From Rhynchonema sp. JSB1_4 (Eukaryota > Nematoda > Chromadorea > Monhysterida > Xyalidae), in contig JASAMV010004886.1 of the NCBI GenBank assembly GCA_030248065.1, positions 26,023 to 90,022 of the forward strand: 64,000 bases of DNA, written 5' to 3'. Under the pieces are notes generated by a model. That model saw only the letters and a program-made list of their open reading frames with translations, searched no databases and had not been told where the DNA came from. Every line of letters begins with the position of its first letter. Positions within the stretch are counted from its first letter, which is position 1. A program made the position numbers and the translations under genes. This document shows positions 12,498 through 23,520 of the stretch, piece by piece.

Positions 12498-15400
12498 TCA
12501 GTCCGCTGATATGGCCTGTGGTTGATTGGCAGCCACCCACTGACGCAGTACCAGTTCACGGTAGCGATCAAGAAACACCTTTAACAAATCATGGCTGTCT
12601 TTTTCAGCACTTCTTTCCAAGAATTCTAAAATCCGTGATAATGTGAGCTCACCTGTCGATTATGGCTGACCAATCTGAGGAACTGTCCCGTCATGCGAGC
12701 CAATTCACGTTGTACAATGCTGAGACCGGGAGGCAATTTGATTGGACTTGCTGACGGCGAACCGATCACTTGCAGCACAAATTGACGAATTCGATTGTCT
12801 GGAGAAAAACAGTGAGCACTTTCGTTGACAAATTCACATGGTTCAAATAATCACTGAGAAAAAACACGTCAAAGTGCAAGTACTCACTTATAAGGTTGCG
12901 AACAGGTTGTTCACCAGAGTTCATGTCCAATATTTGTTTCTTCATTGCATGAGCTGTCGCATCGGTAAGCGGCGATTGATTCACACGTGTCCGATACAGG
13001 TTGACGGTGACCACACTTTGTTCGGACACACCTGGCAGAATGTCGGGCAGATCGCTGAAGCAAAGAAGCAGAAAATGGCATTCCAAGAACACAATTCCTG
13101 AGCGTTGAGGTACTGTTCAATAGGGCACGCAAGTATAGTCCAGCCACGAACTCATGAGACGACTTATTTTTGAAGTTGACTTGAACGGATCCAATAATGT
13201 TCCGGTTCCACGTATCTCGTAAATGAAAGAAAGAGAAAAGCATGTACTTTGTAAAAACACGCTACTACCTCGGTGCGTAAATTCCCTTTTGACTCCAAGA
13301 ACATTTGTGTATTGAACGACGTTGCTGTTCGCGTAAGCACTCAACATATTGAGGTCAGCCAGCTGGAACTTGTCATCATCTCTCTCGGCCCAATCTCTTT
13401 CTTTTCTTTGCGAAAACACGTGTAACCAGAGCATTTTTCAATCTGGCCAAGCAAGCTTTAAAAAGAGTCGTCTCATGAGCTCGTGGTTGGACGACAGCGG
13501 TTTCGTTTTGATACATGGTCTGTTTTCTGGACTGGTAAAGTCAAGAATTTGTCAGGCTGTGGCGACAAAAACCGTCCGGAACTCGAACAACACCACTTAA
13601 TTGAATGATTGATAAGACAAGACAGCACAACAAATACAACGAGCAGAATAAATTGTACCCAACCTGAGCCTGCAGTTGTCCAACACGACCATACTGTCGG
13701 CCTTGACCTTTTCTCTGAATTCCTTCACGTCAGCTACATCGCGTCCGGCACAGTTCGCGGCGATCATTACAATCGATGTAACCAGGCACAACTGGAGACA
13801 ACGCGAACGCAGCTCACTCAAACGTTGCTGGTCGACACGTAGGGTCTTGAAGTCAGAAATAAAGATGTAAACGTTCGAGATTAAATAATGCCACTATATT
13901 TAACCAGCGTAAAACATGTTTATTATCTTAGCGGGGCCAACTTTGTCGCTGGCTTAAACTAGTGGCACGAATCATTCAGTTAATCGAAAGTCACGCGATC
14001 AATGGAAATTGATGCAATTTAGGCGAAAATGACACCGAAATTTTACAGGCGTTTTGCATGGTTTTGGTAGGCCAAATTAAATTTCAGTGCCTTTTGGCAT
14101 CCAAGAATCAGACTTTGGCGCTAGTGACGCCTGGTTTCCTTGAAATAAGAATTCCTGCACGTGATCAAGTGAGACCGGACCGATCTCCTCACCTCCGGAA
14201 ACTCCCACTGATCATTCCAGTCCAGCATGAGCCAATACGCACAACAAATCACTTCGTTACTTTGCAGTTCGCTCATGTCAACTTGTGTCTCAACGTTGGC
14301 GCGTTTGCTATCATTGGTTGATTGTGCTTGTTGCCGTGAAATGTGCCAGGCGCTGAAGGCTCTTTTGAACCACGCCTCTGTGTGCCGTAAACCATCTGAA
14401 AAATAAACACGTTTGTTAAATGGTCCGCCATATATATGCGACCTCAGTCAATCTCAATGAAACTTGGCACGGTGACTAGGCTTGGTCCAGAACACTCACG
14501 GCCAAGAAAAAATTTTTCCGTGTCAGCTCCCTGCCTGAGCCCGAAGGACTGAAAGCTAAAAAAATTTTGACCCTACCTCCGCACTTTGAACTTGCATGTG
14601 CGGTACAGATCGATATTTTAATTTCAAGCTGCGGAGGTAGGGTCAAAATTTTTTACCTTTCAGTCGCCCGAGCTCAGACAGGGAGCTGATATGGGAAAAA
14701 GTTTTCTTGGTCGTGAGTGTTTTGGACCAAGCTCAGTCACCGCGCCAAGTTTCATTGAGATCGGTTAAGGTCGCATTATATATGGCGGGGGCCCTTAAAC
14801 AGTTTCGTTGTGTTTACATTAAAGTTCAACTTCAACAACGTACCTGGATGTGTACTGAGGAATTCATTGAACTTCTCCCGTTCGTATGTCACCGAATTCT
14901 CTTGTATCGTCGGTCGCAGCGATTTGATGGTGTAATTGGCCATGTCTAGTTTCATCAGATCAAGTGTGTGAAAGATGCCACTGAAATGAGCCTTTTGACA
15001 GGACAGTTACGAAATTTGCACGAAATCGGATGAAATCGAACCGAACCGATATAATGGAATAAGCTCTGTTGTTTGTTTGAGCCGCTCCAGCTCCTGGTCC
15101 CGAACGGGCGCACACAGTCTGCCCATCACTGCTAGAATGAACTGTGCTGCTGGCATGAAGTCGTAATTCGGATCCACCGAGCACTGTTGCCTGATCAAGT
15201 CCAGATCGAGATTTTCATCCAACTCTGCCTTCAGCCGTGTGTGCGTCGACATCACCAGGCCAGAGATAATCTGAGGATCGTTCTGGTGCATTATTGCAAG
15301 AAAATATTTAGGCAGAAACCATAATAAACATTCTGAATGGATCGCTCGATCACAGACTTGTTTTATTTCCTGCAGCAGATCGAGTGCCATGTCAACTTTC

Positions 15401-17738
15401 GGCGGCGATTCGTTAAGTTGTTCTTGCAGTTTGTCGAAAAACGCCCGATGCATCTGTTCCTTCACAACTTTGTCCAAAGTGCCTTCTGGCGGCTCGGTCG
15501 GTTTTAACTGCGAAATTACGTCGTTTTTACAAACAAAAGTTTGTATCGACAATCATCGGGCAATTACATCTGGCAAAAATTAAGAAACACGAGAATAGGG
15601 ATCGGACATGGGTGCAAATGTGGATGTTAGTAACCTCCAGCGGTACACTTAGGCTTAGTTTTGTGTTTGGCATGAGCCATGCTGAGTGGCTGACGCCTAC
15701 TCGTTTTTAGGTTCAGCTCTTTTGGCTTCTGCTTATTTTTTCCTGCATAAAGTGGTCTGGCGTTTGTGCATACTCATACTGGCTGTACCCGATTACCGGG
15801 GGTGGGGAAGAGGTGGCTGGGTATCTATGTATATTTATGGGTTCTGCAGGTAAAAAACTGGTTTTTCGACCTCGGATTAGTGTAGTTCATGGGGGTCCCT
15901 CCCTCGGGTACGCTATCCCCCTCAGGTTATACCAGACACGAAAGAAAACGGTCTTTTCACGAAAAAAACCGGTTTTTTCCGAGGCCCTAATACTTTTCCA
16001 TTTATCTTCAAGGTGGTTTTTATCGGGTTTTTATTTTACTTTTCCCAAAAAAATTACACAAAACCGATGAGTTTTTTTGGTTCGGATCAACTTTTGATCG
16101 GATGTTCGGACCAAAATTTTCCATGAAAACATTCTTTTGTGTCAGAGAATGTTTGAAATCAGTCTTCTTTTGGTCTAAATTAAATGTAAAGGTGTTGGCG
16201 TGGGCTTTTTCGGCACTGTGCGGGTGGTATGGGCACGTGCTTTTTCACCAAATGTGTGGGTGTAGGTCAGAAGTCGCAATCGGGCCGGGCCGCGATTTTG
16301 GGCTTTTCGCTCGGGCCGGGCCGGAGATTTGGAGGGTCGGGCCGGGCCGGGCACCGCGGCCCGAAGCTTCTGAAGTGACTTATTTTACTGAAAAAGTAGG
16401 GATTTTTGTCAAAAATACTAAAATTTCTGACGGATTCGGCGAGTATTGTCTATCTGACGACTTTTTCATTGAAAACAATAAATTTTCAACCAAAAAAATA
16501 GGTTCAAAAAATCGCAAAAGTTATGACAAAAATTGGGTTAAAATCTGAGCCAAAAATTCGGGTCGGGCCGGGCCGGGCCGGGGATTTAGGGGCTCGGGCC
16601 GGGCCGGCCAAACCCGGCCCGATTGCGACCTCTGGTGTGGGTGTTTGCGCATTTCAAAGTATAGTGCCCACCGTGAAAAAAACGTTTTTTCCTGGTAAAA
16701 AAAGGAACAAACTGTTTTTTTCGAAGCTAGATAAATTTCCAAAATAAATAACCGGAAAAATTACCGGTAATTTATTTTTCGTAGAAAACTGTGTTTTTTC
16801 GGTCTGGAAAAATTGTCTTGAGGGTCCGAAACTATTTCGCAAAATCGATTAAAAAGGCTAAAACAGGTGAAAACAAGCCTTTTCCGGCCTACAATACACA
16901 CGCGGCACTTGTTAAGCCACAAACAAGCAAAAAACTGCCTAAAAGTAGGTGTTCCACCCTTCGGAATTCCTTAACAGTGGTAACTTATTTGAAAAAATGC
17001 TTTTTTTCGGAAAAAACTTTTTTTTCGAAAATATAGATTACCGTAAAAACCTAAATACTAGGGGGCCGTATTAATTCACTGACCCCTTTTGGTTTTTACG
17101 GTACTGACCCACTCAGTGGGTGTGGGGTGTGGGAGTGGGTTGGGACACCCTAAATTCCGATCCCTACGCGAGAAAGAGAAGAGACTGAACCTTAAAATCA
17201 GGGTTAATGGCAATTTCATGTGCGAGTGCCATGTTATCGAGACCGATAGCCGTGCGCATCAGCTCCTCCAGTCCGACATAATGTGGTGGTGATGCGCCTA
17301 TAAGCATGGTTATGCTAATGATGCACGACGACCCGGTGGAAAATACATACATTATCAAGGGGAATAAACCAAAGTAAGGTAGGACCAGTCGGAAAATAAA
17401 TTTTGGAGATTTTCCAATAATTCCCTACGCCCGATAAATTTACTCAACTAACCAGCAACCCACAGGGGCACGTTTGGCCCGTTTAGCGGTTCGCCATCTT
17501 TCAGTTTTCGTTTTTGGTGTTCCGGAGGCGAGGGCGTCACATTTATCGGTGCGCTTGTGCTTGCTGGCGACGCGCCAGATCTGGGTGAAACTCGGCTTTT
17601 TGCGGGACTTGCTGCCGAGACCGTTGTCGTCTCCTCAATCTTGTCTGCACTTTTCCCTCCATCGTGAGTTTTCTCCGGTTTCGCCATTTTTGTTCGATTC
17701 GACGACTCTTCAGGTCCGTTACCACCGTTATCGGCCAT
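12498..17738 (-). CDS. T-complex protein 11-like protein
   Basis: Ten exons, read on the minus strand: 17738-17453, 17297-17191, 15507-15358, 15270-15047, 14980-14844, 14395-14193, 13845-13664, 13054-12888, 12798-12653, 12578-12498. The N-terminus is low-complexity, Lys/Ser/Pro-rich. The TCP11 domain then runs to the end: SPPHYVGLEELM with LAHEIAINPDFK; PPEGTLDKVVKEQMHRAFFD; THTRLKAELDENLDLDLIRQQ; MGRLCAPVRDQEL; LDLMKLDMANYTIKSLRP with YEREKFNEFL; LQLCLVTSIVMIAANCAG; LPPGLSIVQRELARMTGQF; LVSHNRQVFLDRYRELVL. The order and spacing match TCP11-like proteins (TCP11L1/L2). Mammalian TCP11 has been linked to sperm cAMP/PKA signalling, and the role of the L1/L2-type proteins is poorly known. Intron 2 (15508-17190) and intron 5 carry transposon remnants. 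The final intron choice rests on phase plus family fit. Confidence 0.9.
13135..13495. repeat. Inverted-repeat element in TCP11-like intron 7
   Basis: AGTCCAGCCACGAACTCATGAGACGAC near 13137 is repeated in reverse complement near 13458-13495. Inside, 13366-13436 contains TCATCTCTCTCGGCCCAATC and GCGAAAACACGTGTA, which recur at 63683-63745 near the right edge. This is a dispersed repeat family, not an exon. Confidence 0.7.
14420..14794. repeat. TTAA-flanked inverted-repeat MITE 1 (TCP11-like intron 5)
   Basis: The arms are about 170 bp long (TCCGCCATATATATGCGACC at the left, its near complement at the right). They include matching GACCCTACCTCCGC blocks around the centre near 14610. Both sides are flanked by TTAA (14416-14419 and 14795-14798), the target duplication typical of piggyBac-type elements. 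Confidence 0.75.
16268..16634. repeat. hAT-like MITE, family A (GGGCCGGGCC-rich), copy in TCP11-like intron 2
   Basis: The ends are CAGAAGTCGCAATCGGGCC and GGCCCGATTGCGACCTCTG. The flanking 8-bp sequences GTGTAGGT (16260-16267) and GTGTGGGT (16635-16642) differ by one base and fit the 8-bp target duplication of hAT transposons. Tandem GGGCCGG units lie next to both ends. No transposase is seen. Other copies or fragments: 18485-18687 (reverse), 20386-22221, 41706-41783. Confidence 0.8.
17039..17103. repeat. 65-bp palindromic element, TACCGTAAAAACC ends
   Basis: TACCGTAAAAACC opens the element and GGTTTTTACGGTA closes it, with a core about 'gggggcc...attaattcactgacccc'. The same ends and core bound the 1.1 kb element at 18940-20057, and fragments occur in OTUD3-like intron 1 (41155-41190, 42480-42725). 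Confidence 0.7.
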
Positions 17739-18939
17739 TTTCTTGGACCTTTTTGAAACTGCAAGCTAGGTATAGGGTATAGCTATATATATATGTAATG
17801 CAGGAACTTGTCAATAAGTTTTTCGTTCTGTGAAACAACAAATTTTGTCAGTAACTATATATGTAATGCAAACCCCACCCAAATGGCTCGAAATCAAAAA
17901 TAGAACCCCCATTAATTGAAACCCCCATTATTAGAACCCCATCCCCAACCTTCACCGTACCACAGATTAGGGTATGGTAGAGGTGTATTGTTGCGTCAAA
18001 TGTTGTTTAAGCTTGCGTACGCAGTAGAACACGGCTTTTTAAGCATAACTGCGGCTGTTAAAGTTAGAAAACACCGAAAACAAGCCATTTTTAGGCGCAT
18101 TATTAACAACGATTTTTTTCGTCGGGGGCCAAATGAAAGATATGACTCCATTAATTGACCCCATAAATTGAACCCCTCCGCAGTTTTGGTCGGGACGGGC
18201 CGGAGTTTTGGTCAGTCGGGCCGGGCCGCCGAGGTTACCCGGCCCGATCCTAATCTCTGGCAGTGTTAGCAGAGTTCGGTAGGAAACAAAAGGAAAAAAT
18301 TTTCGTTTCTTTTCCTTTTTTCCTGGAAAAAAATGGTACCCAAAGAAAAGGAAAAAAATAGGAAAAAATTAAGCAATAGGAAAAAACGTTCCCCAGCCCG
18401 GCCGGTACAGTAGGTAGGTTGCCGTCCCACATTTTTGGTGGTACAGTCGGTTGCCGCCCCGCCTGGGTAGCTACACCACTGGTTGAAAATACATTGTTTT
18501 CCACGAAAAGGTCGTCAGATAGACAATACTGATCACTTTCTTGCCGAATCCGTCAGAAATTTTGGCATTTTTGACAAAAAAATCCCTACTTTTTCAGTAA
18601 AATAAGTCACTTCAGAAGCTTCGGGCCGGGGTGCCCGGCCCGGCCCGAGCCAAAAGCCCAACATCGCGGCCCGGTTGCGACCTCTCTTCTGTAGAGCCCC
18701 CATCGATCCGGGAAGACTGATTATAAGTAAAACGGATTAAACGGATTTTCCGGATTAAACTGATTTTTGCGTGCTGGGGGGAAGACTGATTATGGACAGG
18801 AAAATAAAACGGATTAAACGGAATCCAGATGTAACCTAGTCCTGAATCAAGGCTTGGGCTTAGGCTTAGGCCTAGGCTCACGTTTGCGCACATATTTAGG
18901 CTTGGACCTTGGACTCAGGCTTAAACTTAAGCTTGGGCT
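17739..18939. other. Gene-free interval with repeat fragments
   Basis: No exon-like sequence is recognised. Visible parts are: AATTGAACCCC-type repeats near 17905-17945 and 18140-18180; poly(A/T)-rich GGAAAA runs at 18285-18400; a reverse fragment of hAT-like family A at 18485-18687; AAACGGATTAAACGG repeats at 18730-18830; and TTAGGC-like repeats at 18850-18935. Confidence 0.6.
18850..18935 (+). repeat. TTAGGC/TTGGGC-like interstitial telomere-type repeat
   Basis: Degenerate hexamers GGCTTGGGCTTAGGCTTAGGC occur here, followed by scattered TTAGGC, CTTGGAC and CTCAGGC variants. TTAGGC is the standard nematode telomere unit. Confidence 0.6.
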
Positions 18940-19005
18940 TACCGTAAAAACCTAGATAGAAGGGGGCTCTATTAACTCACTGACCCCATTTTGGGGGGCT
19001 CTATA

Positions 19006-19667
19006 GGTGGAATTTTCGAAACGGTGTAAAGGTCAGTTGGGCGTAAAGGTCGGTGTAAAGTTCGGTCGAAAGCTCGGTCGGCGTAGCTCGGTGCAAACGT
19101 GAAACATTGCCTGTCATTAACGTGGAATGTTTCAAGTTTACACCGAGGTCTATCACACTGAGCTGTCGACCGAGCTTTCCACCGACCTTTACACCCAACT
19201 GACCTTTACACCCAGTGGTGTCGTTGGGGGGGGGGGGGGTTGGGGGGGTTACCCCCCCGGGTATGGGGTATGGGAAATCGACCGGGGGTATGGGGTATGG
19301 GAAATTTTTCACTTTTGGAACAAGCACCCCTAAGAAATGACTTTTTGACCCCGAGAAGTACCAAAATTGGCCATTTTTCGTCCAAAAATGTCAAAAATCG
19401 CTTACTACCGCAAGAAAACTCTGTTTTAAGCACTTTTTAGACCAATTTTGACACTTTTAGAAGATTTTTGGGGTCATTTTTTTCAAAACCCCCACCCTCG
19501 GGTATGGGAAATTTTTGAGTTTTTGGAAAAACCCCCCCCCCCCCCTGGTATGGGAAATTTTTGATTTTTGGGGGTATGTATGGGAAATTTCCCGAAAATT
19601 GGGCTGGTTTGGGAAAATTTCGATTTCTCAACGACACCACTGTTTACACCGTTTCGAAAATATCACC
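19006..19667. repeat. MITE E, copy 2, split by hAT-like insertion F
   Basis: It is the same element as 9811-10034. Removing F and one 8-bp duplication leaves 224 bp, exactly the length of copy 1. The break is at TTTACACC near its right end. Confidence 0.88.
19213..19642. repeat. hAT-like MITE F, 430 bp, with perfect 14-bp TIRs and 8-bp TSD
   Basis: It begins CAGTGGTGTCGTTG and ends CAACGACACCACTG, a perfect inverted pair. TTTACACC is duplicated on both sides (19205-19212 and 19643-19650). The interior repeats 'gggtatgggaaattt'. A diverged relative lies at about 42935-43420 in OTUD3-like intron 1. It is too short to encode a transposase. Confidence 0.9.
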
Positions 19668-20570
19668 CTATTACGGGGGGGCTCTATTCCGGGAGGGGGA
19701 GGCCTCTATTAATTCACTGACCCAAACTTGAAAAATTGTTCCCAAAAATACCCCCAAAAACCCCTAAAAAGGGGTTTGAAAGAATGTTTTTTCGCTTGTA
19801 ATCGCAGTTATTCGTGTCTATTGGTCAATAAGAGGCGTATTATGTGCTCTGAACGAACAACGAACGTGCATAAATGAACCTGTGCACCAGCACCACTATC
19901 AAGCGTTAATACGCTACTGTATAGGGGATGTTACTTAGGGGGCTCTATTCCGGGGGGCATTATTAATTCACTGGACCCCTCACCCCTTCCTTTTTGGGGG
20001 GCTTGCATTACGGGGGGGCTCTATTCCGGGGGGGGCTGTATTTAGGTTTTTACGGTAGGCTGAACACATGCGTGGCATGCATAGCACTCGTAATCAGTCT
20101 TCCCGGGAAACGGCCCTGGGGGAAGGCTGATTTTGCGGACAGTGTAGTTCCTGGTCCGGCGCGGCGGTTAGTGTACCTACCAACCTACCCCTTTTTTTCC
20201 GTGCGGCGGTTAGTGTACCTCCCTGGGGGGAAGGGGGGAAGACCTAAATTCAGGAAAAAATCACTTTTCTAGGGGAAATTTGACCGATTTTTGCCCCTTT
20301 TAGGAAAAAATTCTCCATAAAAAGAGTATTTTGGCGACTCTTGACATCATTGACCTAAAAATCACCCATTTTAGGCCTAGAAATCAGAGGTCGCAATCGG
20401 GCCGGGCCGGGCCGCGATTTTGGGCTTTTGGCTCGGGCCGGGCCGGGCACCCCGGCCCGAAGCTTCTGAAGTGACTTATTTTACTGAAAAAGTAGGGGTT
20501 TTTTGTCAAAAATACTAAAATTTCTGACGGATTTGGCAAGTAAGTGATCAGTATTGTCCAGTGGTGTGGC

Positions 20571-21006
20571 CAGTGCTGTGGCTACTTTTGGGGGGCGGGT
20601 TGGTTACATTGGTGTAAAAAATCGGGGGGGGTAGGGGGGTAGTGTACCTGGGATTTGGGGGGGGGGGATCCGGTTTGGGGGGAGGGGGGAAGATTTTTCG
20701 GGGCGGGTAGGGTACAACAAAGTTTTTCGGGTGCCTGTTTTTATGTACTAAAAAGTGCATATATCGCGCGCAGCGCGAGATTTTTTGCACTTTTTAGGGT
20801 TTTCGGTCGAAATTTGGGCATTTTTGACCGAAAAATGGGCATTTTGGGGGTAAAAATCGGGGCGGGTAGGGTACCAGGGCGGGGCGGGTAGGGGGGTAGG
20901 GTACAAGAGCGGGGCGGGTAGGGGGTAGCGTACCAGGCCGGGGCGGGTAGGGTACCATTGGGGGGGGGACCGCCCCCCCACCCCCCCCCCCCCAGCCACA
21001 GCACTG
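20571..21006. repeat. hAT-like MITE C inserted in B (innermost)
   Basis: It begins CAGTGCTGTGGCT and ends AGCCACAGCACTG, a perfect 13-bp inverted pair. The perfect 8-bp duplication GGTGTGGC is at 20563-20570 and 21007-21014. The interior has repeated GGGGCGGGTAGGGTACCA units and poly-G/C tracts. Confidence 0.9.
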
Positions 21007-21754
21007 GGTGTGGCTACCCAGGCGTGCAATCCCCCTTTTTTCCGTGAGGCGGTTAGTGTACCTCCCTGGGGGGGAAGGGGGGGAAGACCCAAAATCAGGA
21101 AAAAGTCACTTTTTGAGGTAGAAAATTTGACCTATTTTTACCCCTTTTTGGAAAAAATTCTTCAGAACAAGGGTATTTTGGCGACTTTTGAGAACATTGA
21201 CCTAAAAATCACACATTTTAGGCCTAAAAATGCCCATTTTAGGCCTAAAAATGGCCATTCTAGGCAAAAGTTGAGGCGGTTAGTGTACCTGACGCGGCGG
21301 TTAGTGTACTAGTGTACCATGGTCGCGGCGGTTAGTGTACCTTAGGGGGGGACCCCCTTCCCCCCCAGGAACTACACTGACCTACTGTACCACCAGAAAG
21401 GTCTGCAACTGCAATCAACCTACCTATTGTACCGGCCGAGCTTGGGGGGGAACAAAATTTTTTATGTCTAAATTTAGATGAAAATGTGCTCCAAAACCCT
21501 CGCGATTTTTCGATTATTTGGAGTGAAAAATATCGATCTTATACCATTTTGAGCCAAAAATAGCAACCTACTGTACCAGCCGGGGGGCGGTGACCTACCT
21601 ACCTACTGTACCAGGATGGCGCGTCATCTACCTTAACTACCTACCTACTGTACCACGAGCGACTAATTATACGGAAATCCACCCGATCGAGCACGCGTGC
21701 ACGAGAGATACAGCCGTTTTTCGTCGTGGCTGTGTGTTTTATTTGATTCAGGCT

Positions 21755-21830
21755 GGTGCCTAAGCCTAAGCCAAAGCCTAATCGCAAGCCTAAGCCTAAG
21801 CCTAAGCCTGAAATAGAAGCCTAAAGCTTA
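21755..21830 (-). repeat. GCCTAA (TTAGGC complement) array
   Basis: There are runs of GCCTAAGCCTAAGCC with variants. Read on the minus strand this is the nematode telomere unit TTAGGC. It lies inside hAT-like element B. Confidence 0.65.
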
Positions 21831-22614
21831 AGTATGGGACTATGCTTAAGCACACACAAAACGGGTGGATTTCCGTATAATTAGTCAATCTTACTGTACC
21901 TAGGGGGGACCCCCACCCCCCAGCCACCATTGGTATTGTCTATCTGGCGACTTTTTCATGGAAAACAATGAATTTTCAACCAAAAAAACAGATTTACAGA
22001 TTCAAAAATCGCAAAAAAATTATGACAAAAATTGGGTTAAAATCTGAGCCAAAAATTCGGGCCGGGCCGGGCCGGGCCGGAGATTTGGGTGTTCGGGCCG
22101 GGCCGGGCCGGAGATTTGGGGGTACGGGTCGGGCCGGGCCGGGCCGGGCCGGGCCGGAGATTTGGGGGCTTCGGGCCGGGCCGGGCCGGCCAAACCCGGC
22201 CCGATTGCGATGCGACCTCTGCTAAAAATGCCGATTTCAGGCAAAAATTGAGGCGGTTAGTGTACCTGACGCGGCGGTTAGTGTACCTTGGTCGCGGCGG
22301 TTAGTGTACCTTAGGTTTGGACCCCCTCCCCCCCCCCCCAGGAACTACACTGTATGCGGATTCCGTTTAATCGTCGTAATCAGTCTTCCATCAATCAACC
22401 TTAACAGAGTTCATTGTCTCGTCCGGGTTACACCGCGCAGTGACTTTATTATTAGGAGATAAAAATCTTTGGAAAATCATCCAGGTGCCCTTGATCATCA
22501 GGTTTAACCGTTACACGCAGCTGGCTGTGTGTGTGCATTAGTTAATACACGTGTGTGTGTATTAGACAGCAGCAGCGCTAAACATAAATACCAGTGGATA
22601 GACAGCAGTGTGTG

Positions 22615-22692
22615 TCGGCTGGATGGCTCAGTGGTAAAGGCGTTGGACTCGTGCCTGTGGGACCGCTGGTTCGAGTCCCGCCGGCGCCGTGA
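22615..22692 (+). other. tRNA-like sequence (degenerate tRNA or SINE head)
   Basis: A good A-box (TGGCTCAGTGGT) and a perfect B-box (GGTTCGAGTCC) lie about 45 nt apart, followed by a T-run that could end Pol III transcription. The acceptor and anticodon stems do not pair properly by hand, so an intact tRNA is unlikely. A second, weaker tRNA-like stretch is at 26570-26640. Confidence 0.5.
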
Positions 22693-22827
22693 AAATTTTT
22701 TTGTTTTTTTGGCTTTTTTGGTTTAAACTAATTTATACATGCACAAAATGATGAGAAATAGTGTTTATAACAGTAAAATCGGGGTTGGGGTGTCAAAACA
22801 CAGCCATCATTTTTTGTTTGTTTCCTT

Positions 22828-22925
22828 CAGCTTGGGCTTGGGCTTGGGCTTGGGCTTAGGCTTAGGCTTAGGCTTGGGATTGGGCTTAGGCTTAGGCCTA
22901 GGTTTCTTAGGCTTGTGCTTAAACG
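22828..22925 (+). repeat. TTGGGC/TTAGGC hexamer array
   Basis: About twelve hexamers in a row, GGCTTGGGCTTGGGC passing into GGCTTAGGCTTAGGC, end in degenerate units. Translating it gives a meaningless Leu-Gly repeat. Related degenerate units continue at 23110-23195. Confidence 0.75.
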
Positions 22926-23399
22926 TAATCTGAAGCGGCTGGCCTCAAAACGCCGTTTTCTGCCTTTTATAGGCGTGGATGATTTTCCAAAGATTTTTAT
23001 CTCCTCTTAGTGACTTTACATTTACAATTCATTTTGGGAAACCGCAAGACACTTGGTGGAGGAAAGTCCTACTCTTCCAAATTCAATTTTCGATTTTTTG
23101 ACAGAATGCAAGGATCGGCTTAGGGTTTGGCCTAAGCTCAAGCCTAATAGAGAGCCCAAGCCTAGCCTAAACCGAACCCTAAGCCTAATCATATAAATCC
23201 TGGCAGTAGAACCGCACATTTTCATTGGCGTTTTGGCAGGTCGCATAATGACTTTATAAGAATTGGTCAAATTTTTTTCCTGAATCGCAAAGAGGGAAAG
23301 TGACCGGGCAGTGACGTTGCGTTGCGCGATCGCACACAAAACATGCAGTCACCAAAATGTTTCAGACCCGCAGCAACGTGGGTACCGTCCTGGATTATT

Positions 23400-23520
23400 T
23401 ACAGGTGAAAATGTTTTGTGAGAATCACAAATAGCACAGTGGTTAAGAGTGACTGAACGTGAAAATCAGGATTCATTTGATGGTCATCAATGGTCATTGT
23501 GTGATCAATAGGATGGTCGA
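23400..23520 (+). repeat. tRNA-derived SINE-like repeat, copy 2
   Basis: It shares GTGAAAATGTTTTGTGAGAA, TAGCACAGTGGTTAAG and ATGGTCATTGTGTG with 5465-5600. The A-box is kept and the B-box is lost in this copy. Confidence 0.45.

Larger units (their letters stand above)
18940..20057. repeat. Element D (TACCGTAAAAACC ends) hosting nested elements E and F
   Basis: It has the same ends and core as the 65-bp element at 17039-17103, but carries MITE E (19006-19667), which in turn carries hAT-like element F (19213-19642). The remaining sequence repeats 'gggggctctatt', 'attaattcactgaccc' and poly-G blocks. No coding potential is seen. Confidence 0.65.
20559..21932. repeat. hAT-like element B inserted in A
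   Basis: It is flanked by a perfect 8-bp duplication, GTATTGTC (20551-20558 and 21933-21940). The ends read CAGTGGTGTGGC and CAGCCACCATTG, imperfect inverted repeats. The interior has TACTGTACC repeats, GGCGGTTAGTGTACC repeats and a GCCTAA array (21760-21820). It carries element C close to its left end. Confidence 0.85.
20386..22221. repeat. hAT-like MITE A, copy split by element B
   Basis: The ends are CAGAGGTCGCAATCGGGCC and CCCGATTGCGATGCGACCTCTG. The flanks CTAGAAAT and CTAAAAAT form an 8-bp duplication with one mismatch. The interior matches 16268-16634 up to the break at GTATTGTC, where B is inserted. Confidence 0.85.
20140..22352. repeat. hAT-like element G (outermost of a four-layer nest)
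   Basis: It begins CAGTGTAGTTCCTGG and ends CCAGGAACTACACTG. The flanks are TTTGCGGA (20132-20139) and TATGCGGA (22353-22360), an 8-bp target duplication with one mismatch. It contains GGCGGTTAGTGTACC repeats at both sides. Element A is inserted in it. A second, truncated G-type sequence with the same right end occurs inside element B at 21028-21382. Confidence 0.8.

Noticed and set aside
12599..12652. Reading the TCP11-like exon through to EFLERSAEKDSHDLL before the last exon
   Set aside because: It would need a 27-nt intron and gives the wrong phase. A 74-nt intron (12579-12652) gives the conserved NRQVFLDRY join.
22615..22692. Intact tRNA gene
   Set aside because: The A and B boxes are good, but the acceptor and anticodon stems do not pair, so it is called only tRNA-like.
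22739..22933. Open frame encoding a Leu-Gly repeat protein
   Set aside because: It is a translation of the TTGGGC/TTAGGC hexamer array.
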